From Maribacter algarum (ex Lu et al. 2025) (nom. illeg.) (GTDB lineage: Bacteria > Bacteroidota > Bacteroidia > Flavobacteriales > Flavobacteriaceae): a stretch of 64,000 nucleotides of DNA. Under the pieces are notes generated by a model. The model was not told where the DNA came from. It was given only the letters and a program-made list of their open reading frames with translations, and searched no databases. Positions within the stretch are counted from its first letter, which is position 1, and every line of letters begins with the position of its first letter. The translations under genes were made by a program, and so were the position numbers. Of the stretch, positions 1-8,498 are shown one piece after another. The stretch is taken from assembly GCA_947495915.1 (NCBI GenBank), contig CANMAW010000001.1, forward strand, positions 248,001-312,000, in the 5' to 3' direction.

Positions 1-137
1 AAGTAATTCTGCAATAGATAGGACAAGTTCCTTTTTGGTTGGTCTTATCTTTCTTTAGTAAGAATAAAACGGATAAATTGTTTTGATTCATAATCAATTG
101 ATTTTAAGGTTAAACAATTGACATGCAATTCAGAAAG

Positions 138-179
138 TGGGGTACCTGAGAATTTTAATGGGGTACCGAATGGGGTACC
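138..179. repeat. Three TGGGGTACC repeats in the noncoding segment before tRNA-Asn
   Basis: The nonamer TGGGGTACC occurs at 138-146, 159-167 and 171-179. The last two copies are 12 bp apart in start position, so they stay in phase. On the + strand they read as repeated Gly-Val-Pro in a short open frame (94-195) that has no usable start codon and ends at TAA 193-195. The rest of 1-274 shows no gene that I can support. The position just downstream of a tRNA gene would suit an old integration scar, but no integrase or attachment duplication is visible. Confidence 0.5.
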
Positions 180-274
180 TAATTTCCAGTATTAACTTGA
201 CAAGTTGACTTTTTATTGGAAAGAGCTGAATCAGCCTAAAACAGCGCAAACGACCGTAAAAATTGACCAAAAAC

Positions 275-308
275 AAAAAATCCAACCTAAATAAATAGAT
301 TGGATTTT
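275..308 (-). terminator. Rho-independent terminator of tRNA-Asn
   Basis: A perfect 9-bp inverted repeat (277-285 with 300-308, AAAATCCAA/TTGGATTTT) lies 9 bp beyond the 3' end of the tRNA on the minus strand. On that strand it continues into a T-rich tract. Position and structure fit transcription termination of the tRNA. Confidence 0.7.
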
Positions 309-316
309 ACTTTTTG

Positions 317-390
317 CTCCCCCTCTTGGGCTCGAACCAAGGACCCTCTGATTAACAGTCAGATGCTCTAACCAACTGAGCTAAGGAGGA
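317..390 (-). tRNA. tRNA-Asn (anticodon GTT)
   Basis: On the minus strand a 74-nt cloverleaf can be drawn. A 7-bp acceptor stem (TCCTCCT with AGGGGGA, one G-T pair) is followed by a D-arm containing AGCTCAGTTGGTTAGAGC, an anticodon stem CTGAC/ATCAG-like around loop CTGTTAA with anticodon GTT, and a T-arm with GGTTCGAGCCC. The discriminator base is G, and CCA is not encoded. It has its own promoter upstream and terminator downstream. Confidence 0.97.
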
Positions 391-422
391 AAATATGTAA
401 CTTTAATTGCTTAAAGCGGGTG

Positions 423-452
423 CAAATATAATCGTTTTTTAAAATTCCGCAA
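423..452 (-). promoter_or_regulatory. Promoter of tRNA-Asn
   Basis: Read on the minus strand, TTG (452-450) is followed after 19 bases by TATATTTG (430-423). This matches the Bacteroidota housekeeping promoter TTG-N19-21-TAnnTTTG. The -7 element lies 32 bp before the tRNA 5' end, so a short leader is expected. Confidence 0.7.
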
Positions 453-477
453 ACAAAAAAAACGTGATTTTACAATC

Positions 478-1794
478 TTAAAGAAATCTTTTAACGATAT
501 TCCAAATATCATTACCAAAAACCAAGGCCATAAGCCCCATTACGATTACAAATCCTACAATTTGACCACGTTCTAAAACTTTTTCACTTGGTGGTCTTCC
601 TGAAATCATTTCGTAAAGTAAAAACATGACGTGACCACCGTCAAGAGCAGGTATCGGTAACAGATTTACAAAAGCTAACCATACCGAAAACATGGCTAAG
701 AAACTCCAAAAGAAGCCCCAATTCCATTTGGCAGGCATCATTTCAACAATACCAATGGGCCCTTTAACTGATTTATAGGCTTTTGTTTTGGGTTTGGCAA
801 TAATTTTAAATTGCTTCACCTGTTTTGTTAAAACATTTATAGTTTCATTAAAACCAGCAGGTATGGAAGGAAAAAAATCATAGTTATCAGTTACTGTAAT
901 ATCTTCTACAAAAGGCCCAACACCAATGGTTGAATCTTTGCCTACAGTTAATTGAATTAACTTCTCTGAGCCATCTCTTTCAATAGTAAGAGCCACATTT
1001 TTATTTGCATGAAATGGTATTTGTGAAACAAACTCATTCCAATATGTTAGTGGTTTGCCGTTAAAACCAACAATTTTATCACCTGATTCTAATCCGGCAC
1101 TTGAACCCGATTTGCCTGGTACTACACTATCAATGACTGCGGGTACTCTATAACCCAAAAAGCGTTTTCCTTTGGCGCCAAGAACATCGGCAATACCTTC
1201 TTCAGAAACCGGAAAGGTTACGACTTTGCCATTACGATCTACTGTGATTTCATCGCCTAAAATAATATCAAGCATGGCGTCATCAAACTTCTTCGTCTTC
1301 TTACCGTCAATCGATAAAATTTTATCTCCAGTTTGCAGACCAATACGCTCACCAATTGAGTCTACTAAAATTCCGTATTTTACATTATCTGCAGGAATAT
1401 AAGTATCTCCGTTAATAAACAATAGTGAGGTATAAATAATCCAAGCTAGAAAGAAATTTACAGTTACCCCACCCAGCATAATTATTAATCGTTGCCATGC
1501 AGGTTTGCTTCGAAATTCCCACGGTTCAGGATCTTTCTTCATTTGTTCGGTATCCATACTTTCGTCGATCATACCTGAAATCTTAACATAACCACCTAAA
1601 GGCAACCAACCAATACCCCATTCGGTTTCACCAATTTGCTTTTTAAAAAGTGAAAATTTCCAATCAAAAAACAAGTAAAACTTCTCTACTCTAGTCTTAA
1701 ACCATTTCGCAGGTAAGTAGTGTCCGAATTCATGTAAAATCACAAGAATCGAAATGATTAAAACAAAAGTTAATATCTGAATGAGTAAATCCAT
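478..1794 (-). CDS. rseP: RIP metalloprotease RseP (site-2 protease)
   Basis: This 438-residue inner-membrane zinc protease belongs to the family that cuts anti-sigma factors and leftover signal peptides inside the membrane. The zinc motif HEFGH is at residues 21-25 in the first transmembrane helix. Two PDZ-like regions follow in the periplasmic part (about 130-190 and 220-290), and the third zinc ligand lies in the LDG motif (PALDGGH, about residue 386) in a C-terminal helix. The length is normal for Bacteroidota RseP. A TACTTTTG (-7-like) lies at 1827-1820 before the ATG. The ECF/anti-sigma pair at 10.2 kb would be a plausible target class, but that is inference. Confidence 0.95.
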   Translation of the reverse strand: MDLLIQILTFVLIISILVILHEFGHYLPAKWFKTRVEKFYLFFDWKFSLFKKQIGETEWGIGWLPLGGYVKISGMIDESMDTEQMKKDPEPWEFRSKPAWQRLIIMLGGVTVNFFLAWIIYTSLLFINGDTYIPADNVKYGILVDSIGERIGLQTGDKILSIDGKKTKKFDDAMLDIILGDEITVDRNGKVVTFPVSEEGIADVLGAKGKRFLGYRVPAVIDSVVPGKSGSSAGLESGDKIVGFNGKPLTYWNEFVSQIPFHANKNVALTIERDGSEKLIQLTVGKDSTIGVGPFVEDITVTDNYDFFPSIPAGFNETINVLTKQVKQFKIIAKPKTKAYKSVKGPIGIVEMMPAKWNWGFFWSFLAMFSVWLAFVNLLPIPALDGGHVMFLLYEMISGRPPSEKVLERGQIVGFVIVMGLMALVFGNDIWNIVKRFL

Positions 1795-1911
1795 TGAAAA
1801 ATTCTAAAATTAAAACGCACAAAAGTAAGGTTTTAAGGGGTCTTATAAAAAGAAACTATAACCCTGCTTGGTATTTTATGAAAGATTTGGCAGCTGTATG
1901 ACATTTAATTC

Positions 1912-1942
1912 TTGAACTACTTCGTCTACTAATGTATCTTTG
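1912..1942 (+). promoter_or_regulatory. Promoter of the SCO-family gene
   Basis: TTG at 1912-1914, a 20-base spacer and TATCTTTG at 1935-1942 match the Bacteroidota -33/-7 consensus. The ATG at 1955 is 12 bp further on, leaving a very short leader. Confidence 0.7.
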
Positions 1943-1954
1943 TGAAAAATTGAT

Positions 1955-2626
1955 ATGCGATCTTTTTTTGCAAAGTTTAAACTTTTCGGCATTGTTCTTT
2001 TTTGTCTTTCTGTTGTAATCATTTTTTTGTTTTACAATGCACTGTCACCAAGAAAAACACTTCCTATTTACCAACCGTCAGGGGTTAACCCTGAATTAGT
2101 CGATGCTTCAATACAGCACGTTAAAAAATATCATACCATTGCAGATTTTTCACTAACAAACCAAAATGGAAAAATTGTAACTCAAGACGACTATGCTGAT
2201 ATTATCTATATAGCCGATTTCTTTTTTACTACTTGCCCTACCATTTGCCCTATAATGACCAAGAATATGGCAAAAATTCAAAACGAAATTACCGATGCCA
2301 ATATTAAATTATTATCACATTCGGTAACCCCTATTATTGATTCTGTTGCACAGCTTAAAAAATATGCTTTGGAAAAAGGAGTTGATGACACCAAATGGAA
2401 TTTAGTTACCGGTGATAAAAAACAGATTTATGAACTGGCCAGAAAATCTTATTTAGCCGTCAAAACAGATGGCGATGGTGGTCCGTTCGATATGATTCAT
2501 ACAGAAAATTTCATTCTTATTGACAAAGAAAAACGAATTCGAGGGTTCTACGATGGCACTGACCCCAAAGAAGTTGAGCGTCTATTGGCTGATTTAGAAA
2601 TTTTAAAAAATAGCTATATTCAATAG
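1955..2626 (+). CDS. SCO1/SenC family copper chaperone/thiol protein
   Basis: This 223-residue thioredoxin-fold protein is anchored by an N-terminal transmembrane helix (about residues 10-28), with the rest outside the inner membrane. Family members deliver copper to the CuA site of cytochrome c oxidase or keep its cysteines reduced. The copper/redox motif CPTIC is at C94-C98, and the conserved distal histidine is in MIHTENF (about H182). Both are intact, so metal binding is expected. The ATG at 1955 sits just behind a good promoter. No cytochrome oxidase gene is in the window. Confidence 0.92.
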   Translation: MRSFFAKFKLFGIVLFCLSVVIIFLFYNALSPRKTLPIYQPSGVNPELVDASIQHVKKYHTIADFSLTNQNGKIVTQDDYADIIYIADFFFTTCPTICPIMTKNMAKIQNEITDANIKLLSHSVTPIIDSVAQLKKYALEKGVDDTKWNLVTGDKKQIYELARKSYLAVKTDGDGGPFDMIHTENFILIDKEKRIRGFYDGTDPKEVERLLADLEILKNSYIQ

Positions 2627-2660
2627 AAAACCCCCATAATTTTACAATTAAGGAGGTTTT
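2627..2660. terminator. Weak convergent terminator
   Basis: AAAACC at 2627-2632 can pair with GGTTTT at 2655-2660, with further imperfect CC/GG pairs inside. It lies between the convergent SCO gene and the 547-residue gene. The stem is imperfect, so confidence is low. Confidence 0.35.
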
Positions 2661-2680
2661 GTGCATTGTAAAATTCAAAT

Positions 2681-4324
2681 TTACTTACATCCTTCAGCAA
2701 ACATTTTTGCTATTTTTATTTGATCTTCTTCAGCAGATGAATATTCTTCATTGGTGATTTGAGTTGCAAGTACTTCACAACTTTCAAAAAATTTAGCACT
2801 AGCCATTTCAGCTTTTTTTACTCCTGCAATTTGAAAGTAATAGGCATTTTCAGTGGTCAAGTCTTTAAACAGAATAATGTTATCTGCTTTAAAAATTTCT
2901 TGCATAAACATGGTATTATTTAACATACTCATGCTAACTGCTTCTTGTTCTAAAAACGGTTTTTTAGGATTTACCGAAGCAAAAGTTTTTCCATCGGCAA
3001 CAATTTCCACAACCTCTTTACATTTGAAAATTTTATTCTTGGTTTTACCCTTTTCATTTATATAAGTTACAGCAACTCTTTTCGCGGCAGTATCACCACT
3101 CAGTTCAACGATATTACCAACAGAAGTACCTTGTGGTGAAAAATTTAATGAAATTTTACCTTCCATTTTCTCACCGCTTTTAGTTACAACATACCCCTCA
3201 GCCTTTGTTATATTATTATTTTTTACAGCCTCTTTTTTCGCTAAGGTTTTCATCTTTTCATCTAAGGTATAGGCATCAACATATGTTCGATTACCTGTAG
3301 CTACATCATAATTCAGCTGATAACGCTCAAAAGTATCTTCATACTGCTTTTTAATTCCGCTAGTAATCCACTTTTTATGACCTAAAGCGATTGCTTGATC
3401 AAGATACTCTTTAGCACCTACAAAATCTTCAGTGATTAATGATAATTTGTGAAGGTTAACCAGTATTCCCCAACTTACTTTCTTGCCCGTTTTATCGGTA
3501 ACGTCGTATTTCGAAAGTTGCGCTTTCCAAAAGTCAACGAAGGGTTTATACTGCTCTTTTCCGGAGCGTAAATCCTCAATCGTTTGCATAGTCGCTGCTA
3601 CTTTTTCTAATTCATGTAAATTACCCTTGGTTTCTTCTTCAAGACTTGGAAGTTTTTTGTCTTTTAGGTAATGAAAATTTTCAATTTGATTATTAGCTCT
3701 AATATCATACCCTTTGTAAATAGCGGGAACAAGTGATTCTGATAAATATGACCCTTTTAGTTTTTTCTTTAAATATTCTTGTACCAAATATGGACTAGCT
3801 TGTGCTTGCTGATCTCCATTAAAGATCAAATATTTGTCTTCTTCATCAAAAGAAAAATCTATGGTGTCAGGTATCAAGTTGCCTTGAGCATCAGCCTTTG
3901 GTTTAATAGCTATCGGAAAATAATGAACATTTTCGCCATTAGCCGCAATTAAAAGGTCGATTGCAGCACTGCTTTTTGGAAGAATTTCAACGCTATATGT
4001 TTTGTTGGCTTTGCTTCTTTTTATAGTAATGTTTAGGTCTTTTTTAGAAATTCCGTTTAGCATCACCATAAAGTCAGGTGCTGTTGCGGCATCTGTGTGC
4101 TTTGTAAAACTTTGAAAGTTCAATTCGTTTTGAAATTCTTCTTCGGTAAATGGTAAAACACTGCCCTCAGTGAGCGCAAAAGCACCCATATACGTTTTAA
4201 TATTTTCTGGAGCAGGTTTACCTGCATAACTAGGTACGGTTACCTTAATATTTTCATTTTTCAATGATTGTGCCTGCAGGCCGGTGGCACAAAGCGCCAA
4301 TAATAATAACAATGGTTTTTTCAT
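2681..4324 (-). CDS. Exported protein of unknown function (547 aa)
   Basis: I do not recognise a family. The protein begins with a clear Sec signal peptide (MKK, a Leu-rich core, then LQAQ with cleavage before about residue 20) and no lipobox, so it should be periplasmic or exposed. It is Lys/Glu-rich and soluble, with a helical middle part (about 215-340), including a stretch resembling a single TPR-like unit, and a more beta-rich C-terminal third. Two Cys lie near the C-terminus (SCEV and the final GCK). It is followed 26 bp upstream by another exported protein on the same strand, and the two probably form one transcript. Confidence 0.75.
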   Translation of the reverse strand: MKKPLLLLLALCATGLQAQSLKNENIKVTVPSYAGKPAPENIKTYMGAFALTEGSVLPFTEEEFQNELNFQSFTKHTDAATAPDFMVMLNGISKKDLNITIKRSKANKTYSVEILPKSSAAIDLLIAANGENVHYFPIAIKPKADAQGNLIPDTIDFSFDEEDKYLIFNGDQQAQASPYLVQEYLKKKLKGSYLSESLVPAIYKGYDIRANNQIENFHYLKDKKLPSLEEETKGNLHELEKVAATMQTIEDLRSGKEQYKPFVDFWKAQLSKYDVTDKTGKKVSWGILVNLHKLSLITEDFVGAKEYLDQAIALGHKKWITSGIKKQYEDTFERYQLNYDVATGNRTYVDAYTLDEKMKTLAKKEAVKNNNITKAEGYVVTKSGEKMEGKISLNFSPQGTSVGNIVELSGDTAAKRVAVTYINEKGKTKNKIFKCKEVVEIVADGKTFASVNPKKPFLEQEAVSMSMLNNTMFMQEIFKADNIILFKDLTTENAYYFQIAGVKKAEMASAKFFESCEVLATQITNEEYSSAEEDQIKIAKMFAEGCK

Positions 4325-4350
4325 AATTGTGGTTAGGTTTTTATCTAGTT

Positions 4351-5472
4351 TTAATTTATAACTCTTTTTCGTGTAAGCAATACTTCTAAGTATTTTTTAC
4401 TGTATTGAAAATCAAATTCATTTGCTTCATTAAACAGCAATGATTTATTACGCATACGATATTTGGCCTTGTTTAATTCATCATTGATAATTGAAACAAA
4501 ACGGGCCTTTTTATTATATTTTAATGCAATTTCATAATACTCTTGAACTAACGCATAAGATTCTAATAAGGTGTAGAGACTGGCTAAATTAGCATTTACG
4601 TAAAGTTTAAATGAATCGTTATTTATATAATCAACAGTATCTTTGAGCTCTAAAAATTCTTGTACAAGCTTTTCAACTTCGATATTGAAATTATTACGTT
4701 GAATTACATTTTCATCTAAACGCTCTAACTTTTTTATTCTTTTTTCAAGTTCTTTAACCTTCTCTACTGCTGTTAATTTTTTGGTTTTTGAAATTCCGTA
4801 GAACTTGATAAATTCTCTTCGAAAGTTTAAATCGACATGCCTACTTGCAAAACTTCTAAAAGCATTAACTGAACTCTTAAGTATTTTTTCATTTAGATAA
4901 ATTGCTAATTCTGAAGCCTTGTTGGTGGCAATTATATGAACATCTTCTGGGCCAAGGTTAGAAGTGAATTCGCCCAAAACTTCCTCAAAATATAAAGTGT
5001 CACTGGCTATTGTTTTATTTTGATGAGTTACTGATAATCTATACTCAATGTTTCCTTTAATTTCATATATGTTGTCTTCACCTGTATACTCATGATACAG
5101 CTCAACATCATCCATTTCAATTTTTAATAGGAAACCGTTTTCGTAAGGTATCTTCGACTTATGATATTTATCAAAACTATAAAGCTTTGGCACATAACCC
5201 GTGGTTCCGGGGTCGTATCCACCCCAGAGCACTTTTAAATCATGTAACACCAATTTATCTCCTTGATAATCTCGGGTTACAATCGACTTATTTCCTACCT
5301 GAGCTGACACCCCGTATACTTCACACCCACTCGGTAATGGATTCGAAGGATAATTGAACTGGTGTAGTTTTAAATAAAAGCTCGTGGTTTTTTGTGCAAA
5401 TGAGAAATAACTTCCGCAAATACAAAAGAAGAGCAATATCAAACGAATGAACCTTGGGGACATAAATACCAT
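4351..5472 (-). CDS. Exported protein of unknown function (373 aa)
   Basis: No family recognised. An N-terminal hydrophobic signal segment ends in SFAQ at about residue 26. Met1 (5472) and Met4 (5463) are both possible starts and both keep the signal. The first half is beta-rich. Residues about 235-330 are strongly charged and helical, with a KELEKRIKKLERL stretch that may form a coiled coil. It is the first gene of a likely two-gene unit with the 547-residue protein, 26 bp apart, so the two products may act together at the envelope. Confidence 0.7.
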   Translation of the reverse strand: MVFMSPRFIRLILLFFCICGSYFSFAQKTTSFYLKLHQFNYPSNPLPSGCEVYGVSAQVGNKSIVTRDYQGDKLVLHDLKVLWGGYDPGTTGYVPKLYSFDKYHKSKIPYENGFLLKIEMDDVELYHEYTGEDNIYEIKGNIEYRLSVTHQNKTIASDTLYFEEVLGEFTSNLGPEDVHIIATNKASELAIYLNEKILKSSVNAFRSFASRHVDLNFRREFIKFYGISKTKKLTAVEKVKELEKRIKKLERLDENVIQRNNFNIEVEKLVQEFLELKDTVDYINNDSFKLYVNANLASLYTLLESYALVQEYYEIALKYNKKARFVSIINDELNKAKYRMRNKSLLFNEANEFDFQYSKKYLEVLLTRKRVIN

Positions 5473-5642
5473 TGTAAAAACTTAAAGATGTCATTCTATA
5501 TATCGCTTTAAGAATTTTTGTTGTCAAAAAGCGTGTTTCTGTGGTAGGTTACTGCATGAAGCGATACCAGTAGAAAATTAGTCTCGTCATTTATTGTTCC
5601 TAATTAATCTATAAATTCACCATGATGTTCCACTTTTTCACT

Positions 5643-5650
5643 TATTTTTG
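5643..5650 (+). promoter_or_regulatory. -7 promoter element of the feo operon
   Basis: TATTTTTG matches TAnnTTTG and lies 31 bp before the feoA start. No clear TTG -33 element is seen at the expected distance, and no recognisable Fur or DtxR palindrome overlaps it. Confidence 0.45.
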
Positions 5651-5681
5651 CCCTCTTACTTATAATCAATCTAAATAATAA

Positions 5682-5924
5682 TTGGGTACAACAGTTGCAC
5701 ATTTAAAGCAAGGTCAGAAAGGAATTATAAAGGAATTCGAAGATAATTTGCTACCTATAAAACTTTTAGAATTGGGTTGTTTACCAGGTCATGAAGTTGA
5801 ATTGGTGCAAATAGCCCCCTTAAACGACCCTATCTATATTAATGTAAATGGTGCTCATATAGCTATTCGACGTTCTACAGCCTTGCAAATAGAATTAGAA
5901 CTAATTGACGACTCTGGGTTATGA
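5682..5924 (+). CDS. feoA: Ferrous iron transport protein A (FeoA)
   Basis: This 80-residue SH3-like cytoplasmic protein modulates FeoB. The fold pattern LKQGQKGIIKEF ... LLELGCLPGHEVELV ... GAHIAIRRSTALQIEL is typical. The start must be TTG at 5682. An in-frame TAA lies directly before it (5679-5681), and the next candidate start would remove most of the domain. The stop overlaps the feoB start in ATGA, so the two are translationally coupled. Confidence 0.93.
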   Translation: MGTTVAHLKQGQKGIIKEFEDNLLPIKLLELGCLPGHEVELVQIAPLNDPIYINVNGAHIAIRRSTALQIELELIDDSGL

Positions 5925-8158
5925 GTAAACAGATTAATGTAGCATTAGTAGGCAACCCGAATACCGGTAAGACTTCAGTGTTTAATCAACTTACCGGCCT
6001 CAATCAAAAAGTTGGAAATTACCCCGGTATCACGGTCGAAAAAAAAGAAGGCATATGCAAATTAGACCGAGGTGTAAAAGCCCATATACTTGACTTACCA
6101 GGCACCTATAGTTTAAATACAACTTCACTCGATGAAAGTGTAGCGGTCGAAATTCTTTTGAATAAAAAAGATAAAAATCACCCTGATGTTGCCGTTGTAA
6201 TTACAGATGTAGAAAACTTAAAACGTAATCTGCTTTTATTTACGCAAATTAAAGACCTTAAAATACCTGCAATATTGGTTATTAATATGGCCGATCGCAT
6301 GACGCGAAAAGGAATTTCAATTAATATTGCCCAACTTGAAGCACAATTAGATACGAAAATTGCTTTAGTAAGTACTAGAAAATCAACCGGAATTGAACAA
6401 TTAAAACGCTTAATTGGTGATTATAGGAAACTTTCTTCAAAGCCAAATATTGATACATCAGTAATTGCTCCTGATTATTTTGCGGAGCTTCAAAAAACCT
6501 ATCCGGGGGAGGATTTATATAAGCTTTGGTTGGTGATTACCCAAGATGTTAACTTTATGCCAATTGAAAAATCGGTTATTAAAGACAGCTCTTCTTTTGC
6601 TACCAAATCAAAATCTGAACTAAAAAGATTACAACAAAAAGAAACCATCTTAAGATATCAATTTATTAATGGGGTTTTAAAAAAAACCTACGAAGTTGAT
6701 CGAAATGCGGCCAAAGGTTTAAGGGCATCTTTAGATAAAATTCTTACCCATAAAATTTATGGCTATGTAATTTTCTTTTTAATTCTTCTGGTGATTTTTC
6801 AAGCTATTTACGAGTGGAGTAGCATTCCACAAGAATATATTGACATCTTTTTTGCAGATGCTAGTGAATGGGTTAAAAACACGCTACCACCAGGCGTTTT
6901 TACAAACCTGTTAGCTGAAGGAATATTAGCAGGTATAGGTGGTATTGTTATTTTTATACCACAAATTGCTTTTCTATTTTTATTTATTTCTTTACTCGAA
7001 GAATCGGGCTATATGAGTCGCGTAGTTTTTCTTATGGATAAACTAATGCGACCCTTCGGATTAAGTGGTAAGAGTGTGGTTCCACTAATTTCAGGCACGG
7101 CTTGTGCCATACCAGCTGTCATGGCTACCCGTACCATTGAAAACTGGAAAGAGCGTCTTATTACCATTCTCGTAACTCCGTTTACAACATGCTCTGCAAG
7201 ACTGCCAGTGTACCTTATTATTATTGCTCTTGTCATTCCTGAAGGTCGATTTATTGGTCTTAGTTATCAAGCCTTAACACTTATGCTGCTTTACCTTATC
7301 GGCTTTGGCGCTGCTATTATATCAGCTATGATACTGAACAAAATTCTTAAAATTAAAAGCAGAACATTCTTTGTGGTTGAAATGCCTTCGTACAAATTGC
7401 CCTTGCCAAAAAATGTAATCTTTACGGTTTGGGAGAAAACGAAAAGTTTTGTTTTTGGGGCCGGTAAAATCATATTGGCTATTTCAGTTATTCTATGGTT
7501 CTTAGGGTCTAATGGTTTTTCTGACGATTTCACGAATGCTGAAGAGATTGTTAAATCAAGAATTGAAAACCAAGGCTTCTCTGCTTTTAGTGAGTCTTAT
7601 ATTGATCAAAAGATTGAAGAATATAAATTTGAATTGAAAGAAGATGCCCTTCAATCAGAAAAAACAATTAAAATAGCAAGTATAAAAGATTCTCTATTAT
7701 CTGAAAACAGCGCACTTTATCATCGAATTGTAGACCAAGAAATTGCTAGTCACAAACTTGAACATTCATATATTGGCTATGCTGGCAAGGCTATTGAGCC
7801 ATTGGTAAAACCTTTAGGTTATGATTGGAAAATTGGAATTGCGGTTTTAACTTCTTTTGCAGCTCGTGAAGTTTTTGTAGGAACCTTAGCCACCATCTAT
7901 AGTGTTGGAAGTGATGAAGAAGACACTATAAAAAATAGAATGGCCGCTGAAATAAACGAAGACACTGGTCAACCACTTTTTAATTTAGCTTCTGGTATAT
8001 CACTTTTACTTTTTTACGCCTTTGCGATGCAGTGCATGAGCACCCTAGCTATTGTTAAAAGAGAAACTAATTCTTGGAAATGGCCTACAGCACAGCTTAT
8101 TTTTATGAGCCTTTTTGCGTATGTTGTTGCTTTAATTGCTTACCAAATTTTAAAATAA
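5921..8158 (+). CDS. feoB: Ferrous iron transporter FeoB
   Basis: This 745-residue inner-membrane Fe(II) transporter has an N-terminal G domain: G1 GNPNTGKTS (residues 11-19), G3 DLPGTYS (about 58-64) and G4 NMAD (about 122). The membrane part carries two Gate repeats, with the conserved Cys in GTACAIPAVMATR. A charged, helical insertion of about 70 residues (about 535-610) separates two membrane segments, which is common in Bacteroidota FeoB. The gene overlaps feoA by 4 bp and is followed by a Cys-rich partner whose ATG shares one base with the feoB stop. Confidence 0.97.
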   Translation: MSKQINVALVGNPNTGKTSVFNQLTGLNQKVGNYPGITVEKKEGICKLDRGVKAHILDLPGTYSLNTTSLDESVAVEILLNKKDKNHPDVAVVITDVENLKRNLLLFTQIKDLKIPAILVINMADRMTRKGISINIAQLEAQLDTKIALVSTRKSTGIEQLKRLIGDYRKLSSKPNIDTSVIAPDYFAELQKTYPGEDLYKLWLVITQDVNFMPIEKSVIKDSSSFATKSKSELKRLQQKETILRYQFINGVLKKTYEVDRNAAKGLRASLDKILTHKIYGYVIFFLILLVIFQAIYEWSSIPQEYIDIFFADASEWVKNTLPPGVFTNLLAEGILAGIGGIVIFIPQIAFLFLFISLLEESGYMSRVVFLMDKLMRPFGLSGKSVVPLISGTACAIPAVMATRTIENWKERLITILVTPFTTCSARLPVYLIIIALVIPEGRFIGLSYQALTLMLLYLIGFGAAIISAMILNKILKIKSRTFFVVEMPSYKLPLPKNVIFTVWEKTKSFVFGAGKIILAISVILWFLGSNGFSDDFTNAEEIVKSRIENQGFSAFSESYIDQKIEEYKFELKEDALQSEKTIKIASIKDSLLSENSALYHRIVDQEIASHKLEHSYIGYAGKAIEPLVKPLGYDWKIGIAVLTSFAAREVFVGTLATIYSVGSDEEDTIKNRMAAEINEDTGQPLFNLASGISLLLFYAFAMQCMSTLAIVKRETNSWKWPTAQLIFMSLFAYVVALIAYQILK

Positions 8159-8319
8159 TGATGGACACACTACAAATTGTTTTGGTATACTTGACTTTAT
8201 CTATTGCTGTAGCCTATATTATTAAAAAATTTTTACTGCCTAAGTCTGTTCTAGCCATGTTTGGCTCTAAAAAAACTACAACTAAAGGCTGTGGCGATAA
8301 TGATTGTGGTTGCCATTAA
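8158..8319 (+). CDS. FeoB-associated Cys-rich membrane protein
   Basis: This 53-residue protein has one N-terminal transmembrane helix (LVYLTLSIAVAYIIKKF) and a cytosolic-type tail ending in CGDNDCGCH, a cluster of three Cys and one His suited to metal binding. The family is regularly found behind feoB, and a role as a FeoC-like accessory factor is inferred. I chose the ATG at 8158 (TAATG overlap with the feoB stop) rather than longer frames that would run through feoB. A second ATG follows directly at 8161. Confidence 0.85.
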   Translation: MMDTLQIVLVYLTLSIAVAYIIKKFLLPKSVLAMFGSKKTTTKGCGDNDCGCH

Positions 8320-8350
8320 TAATTTCCATACTTATTAAAAACCTTCCCAT

Positions 8351-8378
8351 TGTAACATTTTACATTGCTATTAGTCTT
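8351..8378 (+). promoter_or_regulatory. Candidate ECF sigma promoter (TGTAAC-N17-GTCTT)
   Basis: TGTAAC at 8351-8356 is separated by 17 bases from GTCTT at 8374-8378. The same two boxes with the same spacing occur at 13051-13078 before the DUF5916 gene, and the -35-like box recurs before the sigma gene itself (10098). In ECF promoters a -35 box with an AAC core and a GTC-type -10 box are usual. It would drive the gene starting at 8499. Confidence 0.55.
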
Positions 8379-8498
8379 ACTAATTCAATCAGCTTTTCGT
8401 TAAAAAAAGAATAAATCCGTATTAACGAATTCTAAAAACTGGTGTTTGGTAAGTTTGCTATGCCTTTTTTTGTTTCATCAATCAATATTTCAATTATA

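Noticed and set aside
8074-8157. Longer N-terminus for the FeoB-associated protein
   Set aside because: It would overlap 84 bp of feoB in another frame and adds Cys/Phe-rich residues unlike the family; the TAATG start at 8158 fits.
8442-8498. GTG start extending the CarboxypepD_reg-like protein by 19 residues
   Set aside because: The ATG at 8499 begins a normal signal peptide; the extension would put uncharacteristic residues before it.
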